DNA of 64,000 nucleotides from the NCBI GenBank assembly GCA_014706295.1, contig JACSVZ010000001.1, positions 37,000,318-37,064,317 of the forward strand, written 5' to 3'. The stretch comes from Lycocorax pyrrhopterus obiensis. Lineage: Eukaryota; Chordata; Aves; Passeriformes; Paradisaeidae. How positions within the stretch are numbered: the stretch's first letter is position 1; the number at the start of each line of letters is the position of its first letter. A model generated the notes under the pieces. The model was not told where the DNA came from. It worked only from the letters and a program-made list of their open reading frames with translations, and did not search any database. Shown piece by piece: positions 1-11,877 of this stretch. The position numbers were made by a program, and so were the translations under genes.

Positions 1-2194
1 AGTTATAAAATCCCTAAACATATTTTTAAAACAAGATATTTTATAATTGAAGTAATACTGTTGTCTCGCTACACACAGTATGTAATACTCATCAAGCTGT
101 ATGGATGCATTCCATTGACTGCATCATGGTAGAAATGCAAATATTTTTATATGTGTTAGTTCTTGTTTCCATGACAGTTGAAATACTGTAGAAAATAATA
201 ATAAAAGAGTATATCAGGTAGCATTCCAGAGACTGGAGAGAGTGTATCATCTAGTGATTAGAAAGATCCTGTCTAATCTTGATGACTAGGGAAGAAGTAG
301 GAGGATTGGGAATTCAATGAGGTATGTCAAATCTTATTAGTCTACATAATTTCCCCTTGCTGAATTCTGACAAGGCAGCACTGTTATTGAAACTGAGCAA
401 ATATTCATAGTAAATAATAATTCATTTAAAATTTTAAAACTATGTCAGCAAATAATTATTTTATTTCAAATTCTTTTTTCTTACAAATATGTAGCTTATT
501 ACTCAATATTTAAGTGTTGTTGCATAGCAATTATTTAAAAGACAGTGTGTCAGTCTTGTTACATCATTGGGTAAGGATAATTCAAGTTTATGACAATAAT
601 AGTAAATAAAACAAATATCTCATTTAGTTTTCTGTTGACTTTCCTCAAATAATATGGCAATGAATCATAACACCTAGAGGGAGTATAAACATAGTTTTAT
701 TTAAATAATTAAAATTATATCACAAAAATCCATATCTTATTATAATTAATTTTCTTCTTTATTTAAACCTGATCATTTCAGGTTTTTTTGTGTTCCCTAT
801 GATACGAAAAAAGTAATTCAATAAATTCTGTCCTCTTTTCAAAGCATTTCTCTAGTTTATTTCACTTCGCATGTATTTGCTTTGAAAGCAGAAGGGACTT
901 TCCTACCATTTCAACTTAGAGACAGATTAGACTTAAAATTCTATTTCTTGCTTATGCTATATTCCTGCTGCAATCAGATATGCTGCAGTGGTACATTCTA
1001 TTCGACACCTCTTTCTCTCAGCTGAAATTTGTCTCTTGAAATTTAAAAACTCTGTCATTTGACCCCACAGTGATCTGTTATTCATCTATTAACTGACAGT
1101 GTGTGAATAAACATTATCTGTTCTTAAATCATCTCTCAAGAGGTGGGCGGATTGACATTATGTTTTTGTTACCTGCTGAAGTTTTGTTTCATTTAAGTTT
1201 GAGAGTTTCTTCCCTTCACTGGGTACTGAAAGATGTTTGCCAGTGAGAGCATGTAAGAGATCAAGAGCCCAGATGACTGATCCCAAATGAAGCAGAAACA
1301 AATTGATATCAGCAAGCAGCAGAGATAGTAACTAGCTGCAAAACAAGAGGTCATGATCTGAGGTTAAAGGGGGTAGTAGCTGAGAGGCAACTCAAACAGC
1401 CTGTCTTTATACGAGGAAAAATTCAAATACAGAGCAAAGCAGCGAGAAACTGTAAAATACACAACTGGAGCCATGAATTGGGGAGAAGAAAAAATATTTC
1501 ATAAATGAAATCATGATTAGAAGAAAGTCTGTGAATTTTTGTTCAGATCAGAATTAAGGCTCAAAATCGTAAGAGGGATTAGAAACAAAATTAACTATCA
1601 AAAATTTATTCTGTCTCCCTGATTAAATTGTAATCTAGGTAACTCCTGCTTTACTTTTATTCTTAATACTTTGTGTGGTTTGATTTTTAAGAGAACAATT
1701 TCTCCTAGTCAGTTTAAATTAATTTTTAGACTACCCTGTATTTCAGACTGAATTTAAACTTCTCCCTGTTTATATGTGCTATAATTTTGATTGTAGGAAC
1801 AGTCTTCCATCTGCATAATCTGTTTTGACAAGAGTTTTTCAGTTTTATTGTAAGGTTCCATGCTCTAGCTGGAAATCTCAAGTATCTTCAAATAGTCTAT
1901 GGACAGATAGTGATGGTCAGAAAAAAGAAACATAGAAACACATGAAAATGTTACATGTAGTAGGTGGAATATTAGCTTTTTGCATTTTCTGTTGATTTTA
2001 TGTTCATGGAAGCATACTTCTATGCCAAGTGAAGGTGGCTACAATTGATTTTGTAAGGAATTTAGGAACTGTTCTAGGAAAACTGAAATCTTCTCTGGCT
2101 TCACAGTACTTTGTCAACTAATATTTCTATGAAATAAAGCCTAGGTGGTGCAGTGAGATTAGATGGACTTTATCGCATTTCCCCAGACAAGTTT

Positions 2195-2206
2195 TGACAC
2201 GTGTCA
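2195..2206. promoter_or_regulatory. 12-bp palindrome with CACGTG E-box
   Basis: TGACACGTGTCA is a perfect palindrome whose core CACGTG (2198-2203) is the class of E-box bound by bHLH-zipper factors such as USF, MYC and CLOCK-BMAL1. It contains a CpG in otherwise CpG-poor DNA. It lies about 80 bp upstream of a tandem array that carries four more E-boxes. The match is certain; binding is inference. Confidence 0.4.
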
Positions 2207-2288
2207 CGTAAATTAATGACCATACGACTTTTCTCAAATGTTCTTCAACATTTTACTATAAACAGAATGACCAAGCAACTAGATGGGT

Positions 2289-2332
2289 TGAATCATATGT
2301 GAATCACATGCGAATCACGTATGAATCAGCTG
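2289..2332 (+). repeat. four tandem 11-bp units carrying E-boxes
   Basis: Four consecutive 11-mers, at 2289-2299, 2300-2310, 2311-2321 and 2322-2332, share the pattern YGAATCAnnTG or close to it. Each differs mainly at the centre of the E-box: CATATG, CACATG, CACGTA (broken) and CAGCTG. A second CAGCTG follows directly at 2333-2338. The 11-bp period is near one helical turn, so the sites would face the same side of the DNA. It could be a bHLH-responsive array or a chance micro-duplication. Confidence 0.6.
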
Positions 2333-4049
2333 CAGCTGAAGGAAGTAAGGAAAACCTGTAAACTGAAATATGTGATACAGCATTACATTATTGTCATAGA
2401 AACAGTTATGAGAATAGAAGACAATTTAAATAAGTTTATGTTTAATTTTCCTTTTCAGTTTTGTGGCAGACTGACCGAAAATGAGCAAGAAAATTCTCAT
2501 TGTAACTTTGGTTGTATTCATAACAGGATAAATAATGTTATGCACACTACCAGTATTAATGTAGCGCTACTTCAGTACTACCAGTGCTAACACAATGCTA
2601 CTGGAGTTCTGGTGTAAGGTAGTTGTAAAGCTAATATGTGGCATGTTAACAGATCCATATAGTAGACTGCAAATTTACTCATCTGTCTGGCTTGTGTTTC
2701 TTCTTCTGCATGATTGCAGCATATTGAGTACTGAATCAGAGTGCAATACAGGATTTGGTTTTTCCTTCCACCTGAACTATCTTTCTCTCAAGAAATCAGT
2801 AAAAGAGAACAGGCTTTTGTGGTATTTGGAATGTATTTACCTAGAAGTAGAGATATAATGTTCAAAAAATCCTTGGACAGCCATTTCTACTGAATGCCAA
2901 TAAAGTAATTATGCTATTTTAATTACTATTTGTTCTCATCAGAGTCTGTAGATCCAAGTAAGAAATAGGAGAATCTTAATTTCAGCAAATACTAGAGAAA
3001 AGGAGTGGAAGAAAACACAACAAATTGGTGTGGAAGAAACAAGTAGTGCTAAAAATATTACTAGTTTTCATTTAGAACTATTACCTTCAAGTAATTACGT
3101 TCATGTAAAGGTTCTATATTTAAGAGCTGAGATATAAAAAAAAGACCCACAAAAAACATTTCCATGTCAAACTATGAAAAGTTTAAGTATCTCTATATTT
3201 ATATTAGATTCATCATGTGGAAACAGTAGAGAAAACTCCAGCCGAGAAAACATCAAACCAATTATTAGAAATCTTCATTATCATGTTCATTAGTGAAATC
3301 AGGGTATTTTATTTGCTCTGTTTAGTTATTTGCTGAGTTTTTTTCCTATTTGTCTGCATATAAAGTTTCTGAATGTTTGTATTTACAATGCATGTCATTA
3401 CTTTCAGTATTACTAAGAAATATTTTAATCAAGAAGAACTTTTCAAAATATGTTTTTCCATTGGAAAGTTTTAGTTTTCCAATCACAGGAAAAAAGAACG
3501 TTGAATAATTCAGAGGACCAATCAAGTGCATGGAATGGTAAATCAATTATATCGAGTGAAAAGAGGGAATGTTCAACATAAACAAAAAAATTGAATTGAT
3601 TAGCAGAATGCATTCAGAGATTTAGGTACTTTTTAAAGCATAAAAACTTTGGTATGATTGAAGGTGTTTTGAGAATAATAAAGGACTAAATTTACAGCAA
3701 ACATTAGTAAGCATATCATTTTACTTTTGATGTTTAAGTTTGAGTAGATGGAATTATATGTCTCATTCATAAAATTTTGTTTTAGAAGAGTTTGACTATG
3801 TGAACATGATTGTGGAATGACATTCTGACAGTACTTATTACTCAGGAAAAATGAATTTGCATTGAAGTAAAGACGGTAAGACTGTAAGGAGGTTTCCATG
3901 TCTCAGCTCTGGGGTCCAATTAAATATTCACTCCTACTTTCACTCAGGTTTTTTACTTTGCTTTTCTTGTGAATTAATTTTGTTCCTCTGAAGTGTCTAT
4001 ATTCATCCATCTCTTCCTTCTTTTAGATGCCTACTCAGTCCTTTGCTTA

Positions 4050-4905
4050 ATCATGGAATCATAGAATCATCTAGATTGGAAAAGACCTTTACAATCACCT
4101 AGTCCAACTGCTGCCTAGTCCACCATTAAACCATGTCCCTAAATGTCGTATCTATATATCTTTTAAATTCCTCCAGGGGCAGTGACCACCACTGCCCTGA
4201 GTAGCCTGTTCCTATGGCTCACCTCTGTTTCTTTGAAGAATTTTTTCCTAATATCCAATCTAAACCTCCTTTGGTGTCACTTGAAGTCATTTCCTCATCC
4301 TGTTGCTTGTTACTTGGGAAAAGAGACCACCCCCCACATGGCTACGACTTCCTTACAGCTGGTTGTAGAGAGCAGTAAAGTCCCTCTTGAGCCTCCTTTT
4401 CTCTGGGCTACACAACCCCAGATCCCGCAGCCACTCCTCATCGGGCTTGTTTCCAGGCCCTTCATCAGCTCCGTTGCCTTTCTCTGGACACGCTCCAGAA
4501 ACTAAATGTCTTTCTTGTGGTGAGGGGGCCAAAACCAAGCACAGGATTCAAGGTGTGGCCTCACCACTGCCGGCTACAGGGGGACTGTCACTGCCCTGGT
4601 CCTGCTGGCCACACTATTGCTGACACACGCCAGGATGCCATTGGCCTTCTTGGCCACCTGGGCACCCGCTGGCTCATGTTCAGCCACTTTTGACCAGCAC
4701 CGGGTCCTTTTCCTTCAGGCAGCTTTCCCGCTACTTTTCCCCCAGCCTGTAGCGTTGTATGGGGTAGTTGTTATTTAAGTGCAGGACCTGACTTGTTGAA
4801 CTTCATACCACTGGCATGATGTCATCAATCCAGCCTGTCCAGGTCCTTCTGCAGATCCTTCCTACCTTCAAACAGATCAAAACTCCAACCTAACTAATTG
4901 ACTAA
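4050..4905 (-). mobile_element. CR1 non-LTR retrotransposon fragment
   Basis: This is a 5'-truncated CR1 LINE lying on the minus strand. Its 3' end is at the left (4050), where the plus strand reads atcatggaatcatagaatca, the reverse complement of the octamer tail typical of CR1. Reading rightwards it follows the usual CR1 3' part: the segment ending in a recognisable 'EKRRLKRDFTALYNQL'-like stretch of the ORF2 C-terminus (minus strand, 4353-4400), then the segment encoding the residues between the polymerase core and the C-terminus. It stops near 4905, where similarity is lost. CR1 ORF2 normally encodes an endonuclease and reverse transcriptase; only its C-terminal end is left here, with stops and frameshifts, so the copy is dead. 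CR1 makes no regular target duplications, and none is seen. The right end is approximate. Confidence 0.93.
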
Positions 4906-5199
4906 ATAAGTGAAAGACCTCTGAGAAAGAATATTTGTGAAAACAAACAAACAAACAAGATAATTAATTATAAGAAATTATCCTCGTGCCACAATTAGAC
5001 TCCTGGAATGTGGAATTCTCATAAAGGAACAAGTGCAAAATATTCCACTTTTAAAGTTTTTAATCAAGAACTTAATATGGACTTGATGTGCTATGAATGT
5101 TTCATGTTTGCATTATGGTAACAATAAGTAATTTAAAAATCCCTCTTGCTTTCTGTCAAGTAGTTATATAGACTACTGAGTATTGATACATGGTGTAAT

Positions 5200-5249
5200 G
5201 TTCATGTAAAGTTCATGTAATGTTCATCATTTCATCATAGTTCATGTAA
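5200..5249 (+). repeat. GTTCATGTAA repeated three times
   Basis: The decamer GTTCATGTAA occurs at 5200-5209, 5211-5220 and 5240-5249. Degenerate GTTCAT and TTCATCAT copies fill the gap. This is a small local duplication with no evident function. Confidence 0.6.
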
Positions 5250-5559
5250 AGAAAGGCTGAGAGTGAAACATGTTATAAGAAATAAATTTTTAATTTAAGT
5301 TTTCACTTTAATGTCTTCATTGATTAAAACAAAATCTCTGCATATTTCTGCAAATGAGGATATTAAGCTAAATAAATTAACTATAGAGTGTCTTAGCAAA
5401 AAGCTTTGTTCATTAATTTGAATGGGTAAAATAAATCTAATGTACATTAAGGAATGATGGCTTTATGGCTCATTTTCTAATGTCTGAATTAGAAAGTGAA
5501 GAAATCATGAATTGCCTGCTCCTCTGGTGAACAAGATCCACAGCATTTTTACAATTAAT

Positions 5560-6240
5560 TCCTGGCAGGCTTACCCTTCATCATGACCCAGAATGTGTCC
5601 TGAAGTCCCAGGATGAAAGCTGAGATGTCTCTGCCCTTGACCCCTAGTCCCCAACACTTCATTTTCAAAAAAGCTGAGTATCATTCAACAGGGTTGGTGG
5701 GAAACATAAGCTTTCCGTGTGAGGGAGCTGACAGTGCTGCTGAACCGAACATAACATTCAGCATGAGATCAATAACTCATGGTCTCCTTCTGAATGGGAT
5801 TGCTTTTCTTTTGTGCATGTAAGGGGAGCCTGGGGCTGAGCTAGTTACTGCCTTGGAGTGATTGAATGCAGAGGAATGAATGAGCAGTAAAGCACAGCTT
5901 GCCCTCCCTCCCCCTTCCCACTCCCCCTTCTCTTTTCCTTTCTTTTCTTTGCTTTTTCTTGTGTTTCAGGCCCAGTGTCAGCAGAGGAGGAGAGGAGCAG
6001 GTTCACCTTGGACTGTAGAAGTGCCCTGGTGTGCCCGTGACTGAGGCGGTGAATGCTGTCAAGTGGAGTGTCTGTGCCCTGGGTGCCTGCCCCTCCACAG
6101 GGATCCCCCACCACCTCCCTGACCTGCTGCCCTGGGGAGGTCAGCACTCAAAGGCGGCCTGGGAAGACAAGTTAGAGTTACTAACCTCTCCTCAGGGCAC
6201 TCTATCAGCATATGACACTGACCTAAACACCTCCTCAACC
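5560..6240. other. GC-rich patch of unknown origin
   Basis: Base composition rises clearly above the AT-rich neighbourhood. The patch contains a long pyrimidine tract (5902-5967) ending in TTTCAG at 5964-5969, followed by a G-rich, exon-like segment. Open frames exist on both strands (plus 6031-6243, minus 5845-6147), but neither resembles a known protein and each antagonises the other. It may be an unrecognised repeat, a non-coding exon, or the remains of a retrotransposed sequence. Confidence 0.35.
5902..5927 (-). other. possible G-quadruplex on minus strand
   Basis: The plus strand is C-rich with five C runs of three to five bases separated by one to three bases. The minus strand therefore has G runs that fit the G3+N1-7 quadruplex pattern. 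It overlaps the pyrimidine tract of the splice-acceptor-like site ending at 5969. Confidence 0.45.
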
Positions 6241-8500
6241 TAGAAATTAGGATCTTATACTAGGGAGGTAAAATGGTGGCCAGTGGTGAACTTTAAATTC
6301 TATAGAGGCTTTTGAAGGCTGAGTAGGTGTAACTTATATGACAGAGGAGATACAACAGAAGCAAGTATAGTAGGACAGAATTGATGTGTGCTTCCTAGTT
6401 TCTCATTTGTTAATGTATGTTCACTTTGATTGACATTGGTTTTAAGCATTCAGTGGGTGAAAAGAGTCATAAGTACCTATGCTTCTCCTTCCTTTTCAAG
6501 GTGCCAAAGCAAATAAGGATACTTCTGGACTTCACACAGGATACTACTGATGGGGGAAGCCACTTCTTTTGGAGAGACCACAGTATTTCTGTAACAGGGA
6601 TGATAGTGTGTTTCAGTTCTGCCACATGTTGAATGCAGAACTTCCATGACTTTCAAATGGGATTTTGCATTTTTCTCAGCTTTATCTGATTTAAATTTGA
6701 CTAAAACATTGATGAAAAAGAAAAATATATTTTACTATAACATGGATTTTTAATGATTTCTGACAGCATCTTTTATTTTAGCACCACTTCACTTTTTAGC
6801 ATTTTTTTTCAAGTTGTCTATTCTACTATTACCACCTAACTCCACTATAAACAGATTTACCTCTGCTCTGGAGTAAAGGGTTTGGTTTTCTCCTTCCTTT
6901 GCTGTTGTTTTTCGTGATTCTTCCTCTGCCTAATACAAGTGACAAAGGAAGAGAGTCCTTTGACATCATACATCTTTCCTCAGCAGGCTTTCATCAGCTT
7001 GACTAACTACTTAATTAAAAACATTTGACATTGGTCACAGAGTAATGGTCACCTAAATACTTTGATTGGTTACTAGTTCATACACTTGAAGTTTAAAGTA
7101 CCAGGACTTTTACAAAAAAAAACCCCCAACCTTTTGGTATCGCTATCTGCCAGTTTCAAGCAATAATTATTTTATGTTCACAGTCTTGAATTGTTACATT
7201 TTTTTGAAGTGCAGTATCCTATACACTGATAAGTAGTAAATGATTTTTGTGTGCTGGTTTTAGAGCAAATTTGGAACAGCCTTAATCTTACTATAGTTTT
7301 ATTTTTATTAATTTGGACATAAAAGTCTTCCAAAGGTATATTATTAGAAGGAATAAAAAAGAAAGTAAAATACAGTTATATGAATTATAAAGACCACTCA
7401 AACAAACTAACTAAATAACACAAGGTTTGAAAATAGTTGAATGTCTTTTTTGCCCTCCTTTTCTTCTTTCTGTTCAGTAAAGTAATACTGATAATGACCA
7501 GAATTAGCAAAGTTATCTCTTTTTATGAAAAAATAATAAAGTTATATGTGGAAGAATGTGTGAAATCAGTATATAGATTTTTCAGAGTCTAGAGCAATGG
7601 GCTTTTATGGAATCCCAACATCAACTTAAGTCTTTTAGAGGGGAAGGAAAAAGAATTTAGGGAAAAAAAGTTGAGAATTATCAAAACTATTTTTATGGAT
7701 ACATTATGTTCATAAAATTATCTTAAATAATCACTCCTCTCTCTTCCTTTTTGCTACTAAACTCTAACCACAGAAACCCCCAAACAAACAAGCAAAAAAA
7801 TCCCCAATTCACAATGCCTTTCACTTTTGCAGTGACCAACATTTAGCTAGTGTTCTTAGTAGACTTTCTGCAGAGCAGATACAGCATGTTTATTTTATTA
7901 TAACTGAGGGAAGGGCTCCCAATTCTTAAGGGTGGAATGAAGAAACCCTCATTAATGAAAAATGTATAGTCCAAAACAGTCTGTAAGAGACAGATGTGAA
8001 ATTAATTATCCTGGACACCTAGACTCTTCAGCAAAACACACCTGAGGACCTAAAAGACTTAATTTATTTACTTTAGACATTCTCTTTACAGAGCTTTCAA
8101 GGCTGATCAAATCATTAGCAAGAGCCAATCAGCAGAGACTACATCTTCTGCTCTTAACCTGAGCAGAATTTTGCAGCTGGTATGTGGCAAGGAGAGCAGA
8201 GAGGGAGAAGCTGCTGAAGTGGCCAGGTCACTTAATCAAATGCATATTCACACTGAGGACAGCAGAAGTTACAAATGTGCAATCTAAAATTTGAATAATA
8301 CTAGGGATTCTAGAAAGGAGATAATGAGAGGACAGAATTCTTTCAACTTACTTTTAGAAAGGACTTCTTACCCTATTTGTTGGTGGCAAAAATACGTAGC
8401 AACAGAGCTGGAGTCTGGACTTCAGCACTTCCTTTCAAAACAACAGTGACAGCTTCACAGTCTCCATTTTCCTCTTGTGTTTAATCCTCTTCATCATACT

Positions 8501-8521
8501 GGGGGGGTGGGTGGGGTGGGG
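8501..8521 (+). other. G-quadruplex motif with single-base loops
   Basis: Four G runs of seven, three, four and four bases are separated by single T residues. This is the arrangement expected to give a very stable parallel quadruplex. A GT-rich stretch follows to about 8550. The surroundings are AT-rich, so the motif stands out. No gene start is visible beside it. Confidence 0.7.
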
Positions 8522-11100
8522 TGTGTGTTGTTTGTTTATTGGTTTGGTTTGTTTACTCATTTTAAGAGAGGGGGAAAAATAGAGGCCTATTACCATTAAA
8601 TGACAATAACAAATCAGGTTTTCATTGAACTTAATCAATCTCCTTATCAACAAACCCAGACTAAGCATTTCTACCAAAAAAAATTTAACATAAAAGATAT
8701 AAAGAAAGCAAACAAACCCACTACAGAATATCAGTGGGTAGAATAGCTCCTGAGAAACACAAGAGGTTTGATTTTTCTTTTAATGAAGTTTCATGTGGTT
8801 TTTTGTTCCTGGTATCTGATCCCAGTATTCTGGGAAGGGAAACTTTATTAAAAAGGTATGATTTTGGAAAATCCACTAAAACATATTCAAATAAATGTTT
8901 CCCTTGAAGAAAAAAAAACAAAAAACCCTGGGGAGAGAATTAACAGGAATTACTGTGTGGGTTGGTCTGCTACTTGTTTTGTGTGCTTGACTGCTTGTCA
9001 GTGGGCAGAAATCAATGGTTCCCTTTTCACACAGAGAAGAGAAGGAAATGGGGGTCAAATTTTTCGTTATGGGTAGTTTCGGTATAGATTAAGTATTGTA
9101 TATGGGTGTCTCTGGTGTATCCCCTATACATAGATTTGCCATAAGGTTTCAAAAATATGCATTTATGCATGCATTCATAGTTGATTAATTTATGTTACAT
9201 TTCTCTTTCTGAATTTGCTATAAAACTTATTGTCGCTTAGAACAAAAATTATAGCTTATATTATAACAAATATATTATAGATTGTAAGAAATAACTATTA
9301 GGGCTAAGAAAAAGTGATTTATGCTTTATATTTAATACTCTATTTTTTCCCAAAAGTCCTGTTGGCTGTGTCTAAAACCAAGACAGTTTGGATTCTTTTG
9401 CCTAGAATGCCTTTCTTTTGATCCCAAAATACAGGATATAACAGATATGAGGAAATGCTACCTGTCCAACAAGTAAAAGAAATGACCCAAAGGAGAATTC
9501 ATCCAGCATAGTCATTGTATCATGTGGCAGTAAATTGTCGCATTCATTGAAAATATAAATTTAGTAAAAAACGTTTAAAAGTCACTCTATACCTCAAACA
9601 GAGGAACTAAATGGGGTACTGCTCAAACTGCTAAAATGATAAATTAAATTATTTTTGAAGATGCAGTAATTTTTGGCACTAAGTTAGGTAGGTTTTTTAA
9701 TGTTATTTTCTCATGAATTTTGCATGAAATAATCAGGTGACCACATTGTCAGGCTGTGTTAACTATTCCTTCTCTTTCATTCATGAATACCCTGATTTTA
9801 AATAGGTGTTCACCTTAAGGTCAAGGGTGCAAAATCTGTTTTGATTGGACATTTATTTGTCTGTCAGTGTTTGTGATGTGGACAGCTGCATTTCCCTCTA
9901 TGGTGTATTCATTGCAGTGTGGTCACAGCATTTGCACGATGTTATTGGTTCACAGGCATTTTTCAGTACCGTGTATATTTTGAGGAAAATTATCTGTGTT
10001 TAACTACCGTTTAGCACATTCTACTCTGTATCCTTTACACTATATCAAATGTCAGGGAAACTTTTTTTGCAAAATGAACGTTTGTATGACCAGCGAGGAT
10101 GATTGCATGACAGAAGCTTCAGCAAAGCCTGTTGAAATCTGTACTTTGGGCTGAGGTTTTAGCCTTAACAATGCTGTAAGACAACATATTCTTTTGCTGA
10201 AGTTTATTGTTCTGATGTCCCTTAGCCCATAAGAGAAAAGAGTGCTTTGATGGTAGCACTGAGGAATGGAACCATGAGAAAAATATCCCTCAGTTTTGTT
10301 TTACGGCTGAAGTGAGAGATGTGGATGGAAAGGGTAGTGAGTTAGTGAGTTAACATCAAGCCCTATCCAATTGTATGCTTCTGAAACTTCAATCATTTCA
10401 GCAATGTATTAATGTCAAAAATAATAATTAAACTTCAAGTTAAGTTTTCTTTCTTATATATTAATCTATAGTTTTATCCACACAGGAGTTTGAAATGCAA
10501 TTGCCATAATCATATTTCAAATTTTCTTCCCACTTGCATTTTGGTCTGTAGCACTTAACATCACTCTCTTTATTAAGGTTTTTACTAAGAAGTGAGCATA
10601 TTTTTTTGAAAACTATGCAAATGTTTTTCACTGTTGTTTTCACTAATTATAATTAGAAAGAATTTGGGGAGTATGGAGCATAGCTTGTTACTTAAAAAAC
10701 ATAATAAATTATAATTACCCTCCTGATACAATTTCTTGGTCTACTCTACTGAAATTTATGCAAGAACTAACTGCTTAAATTGCACTTCTGGTTTACACAG
10801 ATGCAGTAGAAGCAGTTTTAGTTACTTTTAACACATTTAACAGACACGTTTTGTCTCTACATGTACATGTAAAAGTAGTCTCTCTAAATTCCCAATAAAA
10901 TCAATTCTGAACCTAAACTGAGTAAATCCATGAAAACCAATAAGAATAAAAAGAAAGTCATGGTTAATAAATGATAAACAGAAGCCAAATTTGCCTTGAG
11001 TATGATATTTTTTCCATCCTCTGCTAGTCACCAGAGCTGTGACTGCAAGTTTTCCTGCAAACTTCCTCTAAACTAATATTTATCCAATATTGCAATCCTT

Positions 11101-11118
11101 AATAATAATAATAATAAT
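11101..11118 (+). repeat. (AAT)6 microsatellite
   Basis: Six perfect AAT units. Short simple repeat. Confidence 0.85.
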
Positions 11119-11679
11119 CTGTAGTATTTATTCAGTATTATGTATCTATTTAGAAGTGGAAGTTATTCTGCTAAATATATTAAAGTCTTCTCCAATGTAG
11201 CACAGGTGTAAGAAAGAAGATAAAAACTAAACCAAACAAGTGAGTAGTATGGCCCTGAGCAGGAAGAGTCCATGTCTATTTTGGAAAACATGCATGGATG
11301 TATTTGCAAAGACCTAGATAGTTAGTTGTCTTTTTCTTTCTGGTTTGAGTTGTTTGGTTGTTTTTAGAGTCACATTTATGTTATTGCTTTTACTTTTTCA
11401 AACATGCCATTCTTCTTTTTTCTGTTTACTATTATTAAAAATTAATATGCATCTTAGTTTAATTATAAGAGTCGTGATTACACTATTCTCACGAGTTCTC
11501 ACACAACTGAAATTCAAAAACTTTAAATTAAAAAAATGTAGCATATTTTCTGTTTCCAGATTTAGTTTACTTCATATGCAGGCTAGTGTATTTTATGTAA
11601 ATATACAGCATTTTTGCCTTTTATTTTTTCTAAACAGAAATTTGGGGGATTGATCAATTCTGTGTTTATATCAGAAAAT

Positions 11680-11877
11680 TATAGAATCACAGAATGATTT
11701 GGGTTGGAAGGGACCTTAAAGATCACCTAGTTCCAACTCTCCTGCCATAGGAAGGGACACCCTCCACTAGATCAGGTTGCTCAGAGCTGCATCCAACCTG
11801 GCCTTGAACACTTCCAGGGATGGGGCATCCACAACTCTGGACAACCTGTTCCAGTGCCTCACCACCCTTACAAAGAC
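11680..11877 (-). mobile_element. short CR1 3'-end fragment
   Basis: This is a heavily 5'-truncated CR1 on the minus strand. The tail at the left reads tatagaatcacagaatgatt on the plus strand. It is followed by the standard CR1 3' untranslated region, recognisable from the phrases gttggaagggacct and ccttgaacacttccaggga. Only about 200 bp survive, ending inside the segment that normally leads into 'accaccct...', so no reverse-transcriptase sequence is present. It belongs to the same tail type as the copy at 58899 (both have ctagttccaac). Confidence 0.93.

Larger units (their letters stand above)
1..4049. other. AT-rich non-coding DNA, no gene seen
   Basis: No gene or transposon was recognised here. 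The open frames present (up to 89 codons) are short, unrelated to any family I know, and lie in AT-rich sequence full of A and T runs. The one notable structure is an E-box cluster at 2195-2338, listed separately. Old, highly diverged repeats could be present but cannot be recognised by eye. Confidence 0.6.
4906..11679. other. AT-rich non-coding DNA with one GC-rich patch
   Basis: No gene was recognised. The segment holds a triplicated GTTCATGTAA motif (5200-5249), a GC-rich patch with a splice-acceptor-like tract (about 5560-6240), a G-quadruplex motif (8501-8521) and a short AAT run (11101-11118). The block at about 6958-7080 (AATTAA and TTTGACAT motifs) and the one at about 8100-8280 look less degenerate than their surroundings and could be conserved elements. 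This is only an impression from composition. Confidence 0.55.

Noticed and set aside
4182..4623. Open frames of 61 to 107 codons
   Set aside because: All lie inside the CR1 at 4050-4905. The plus-strand ones are antisense, and the minus-strand one is a fragment of the ORF2 C-terminus.
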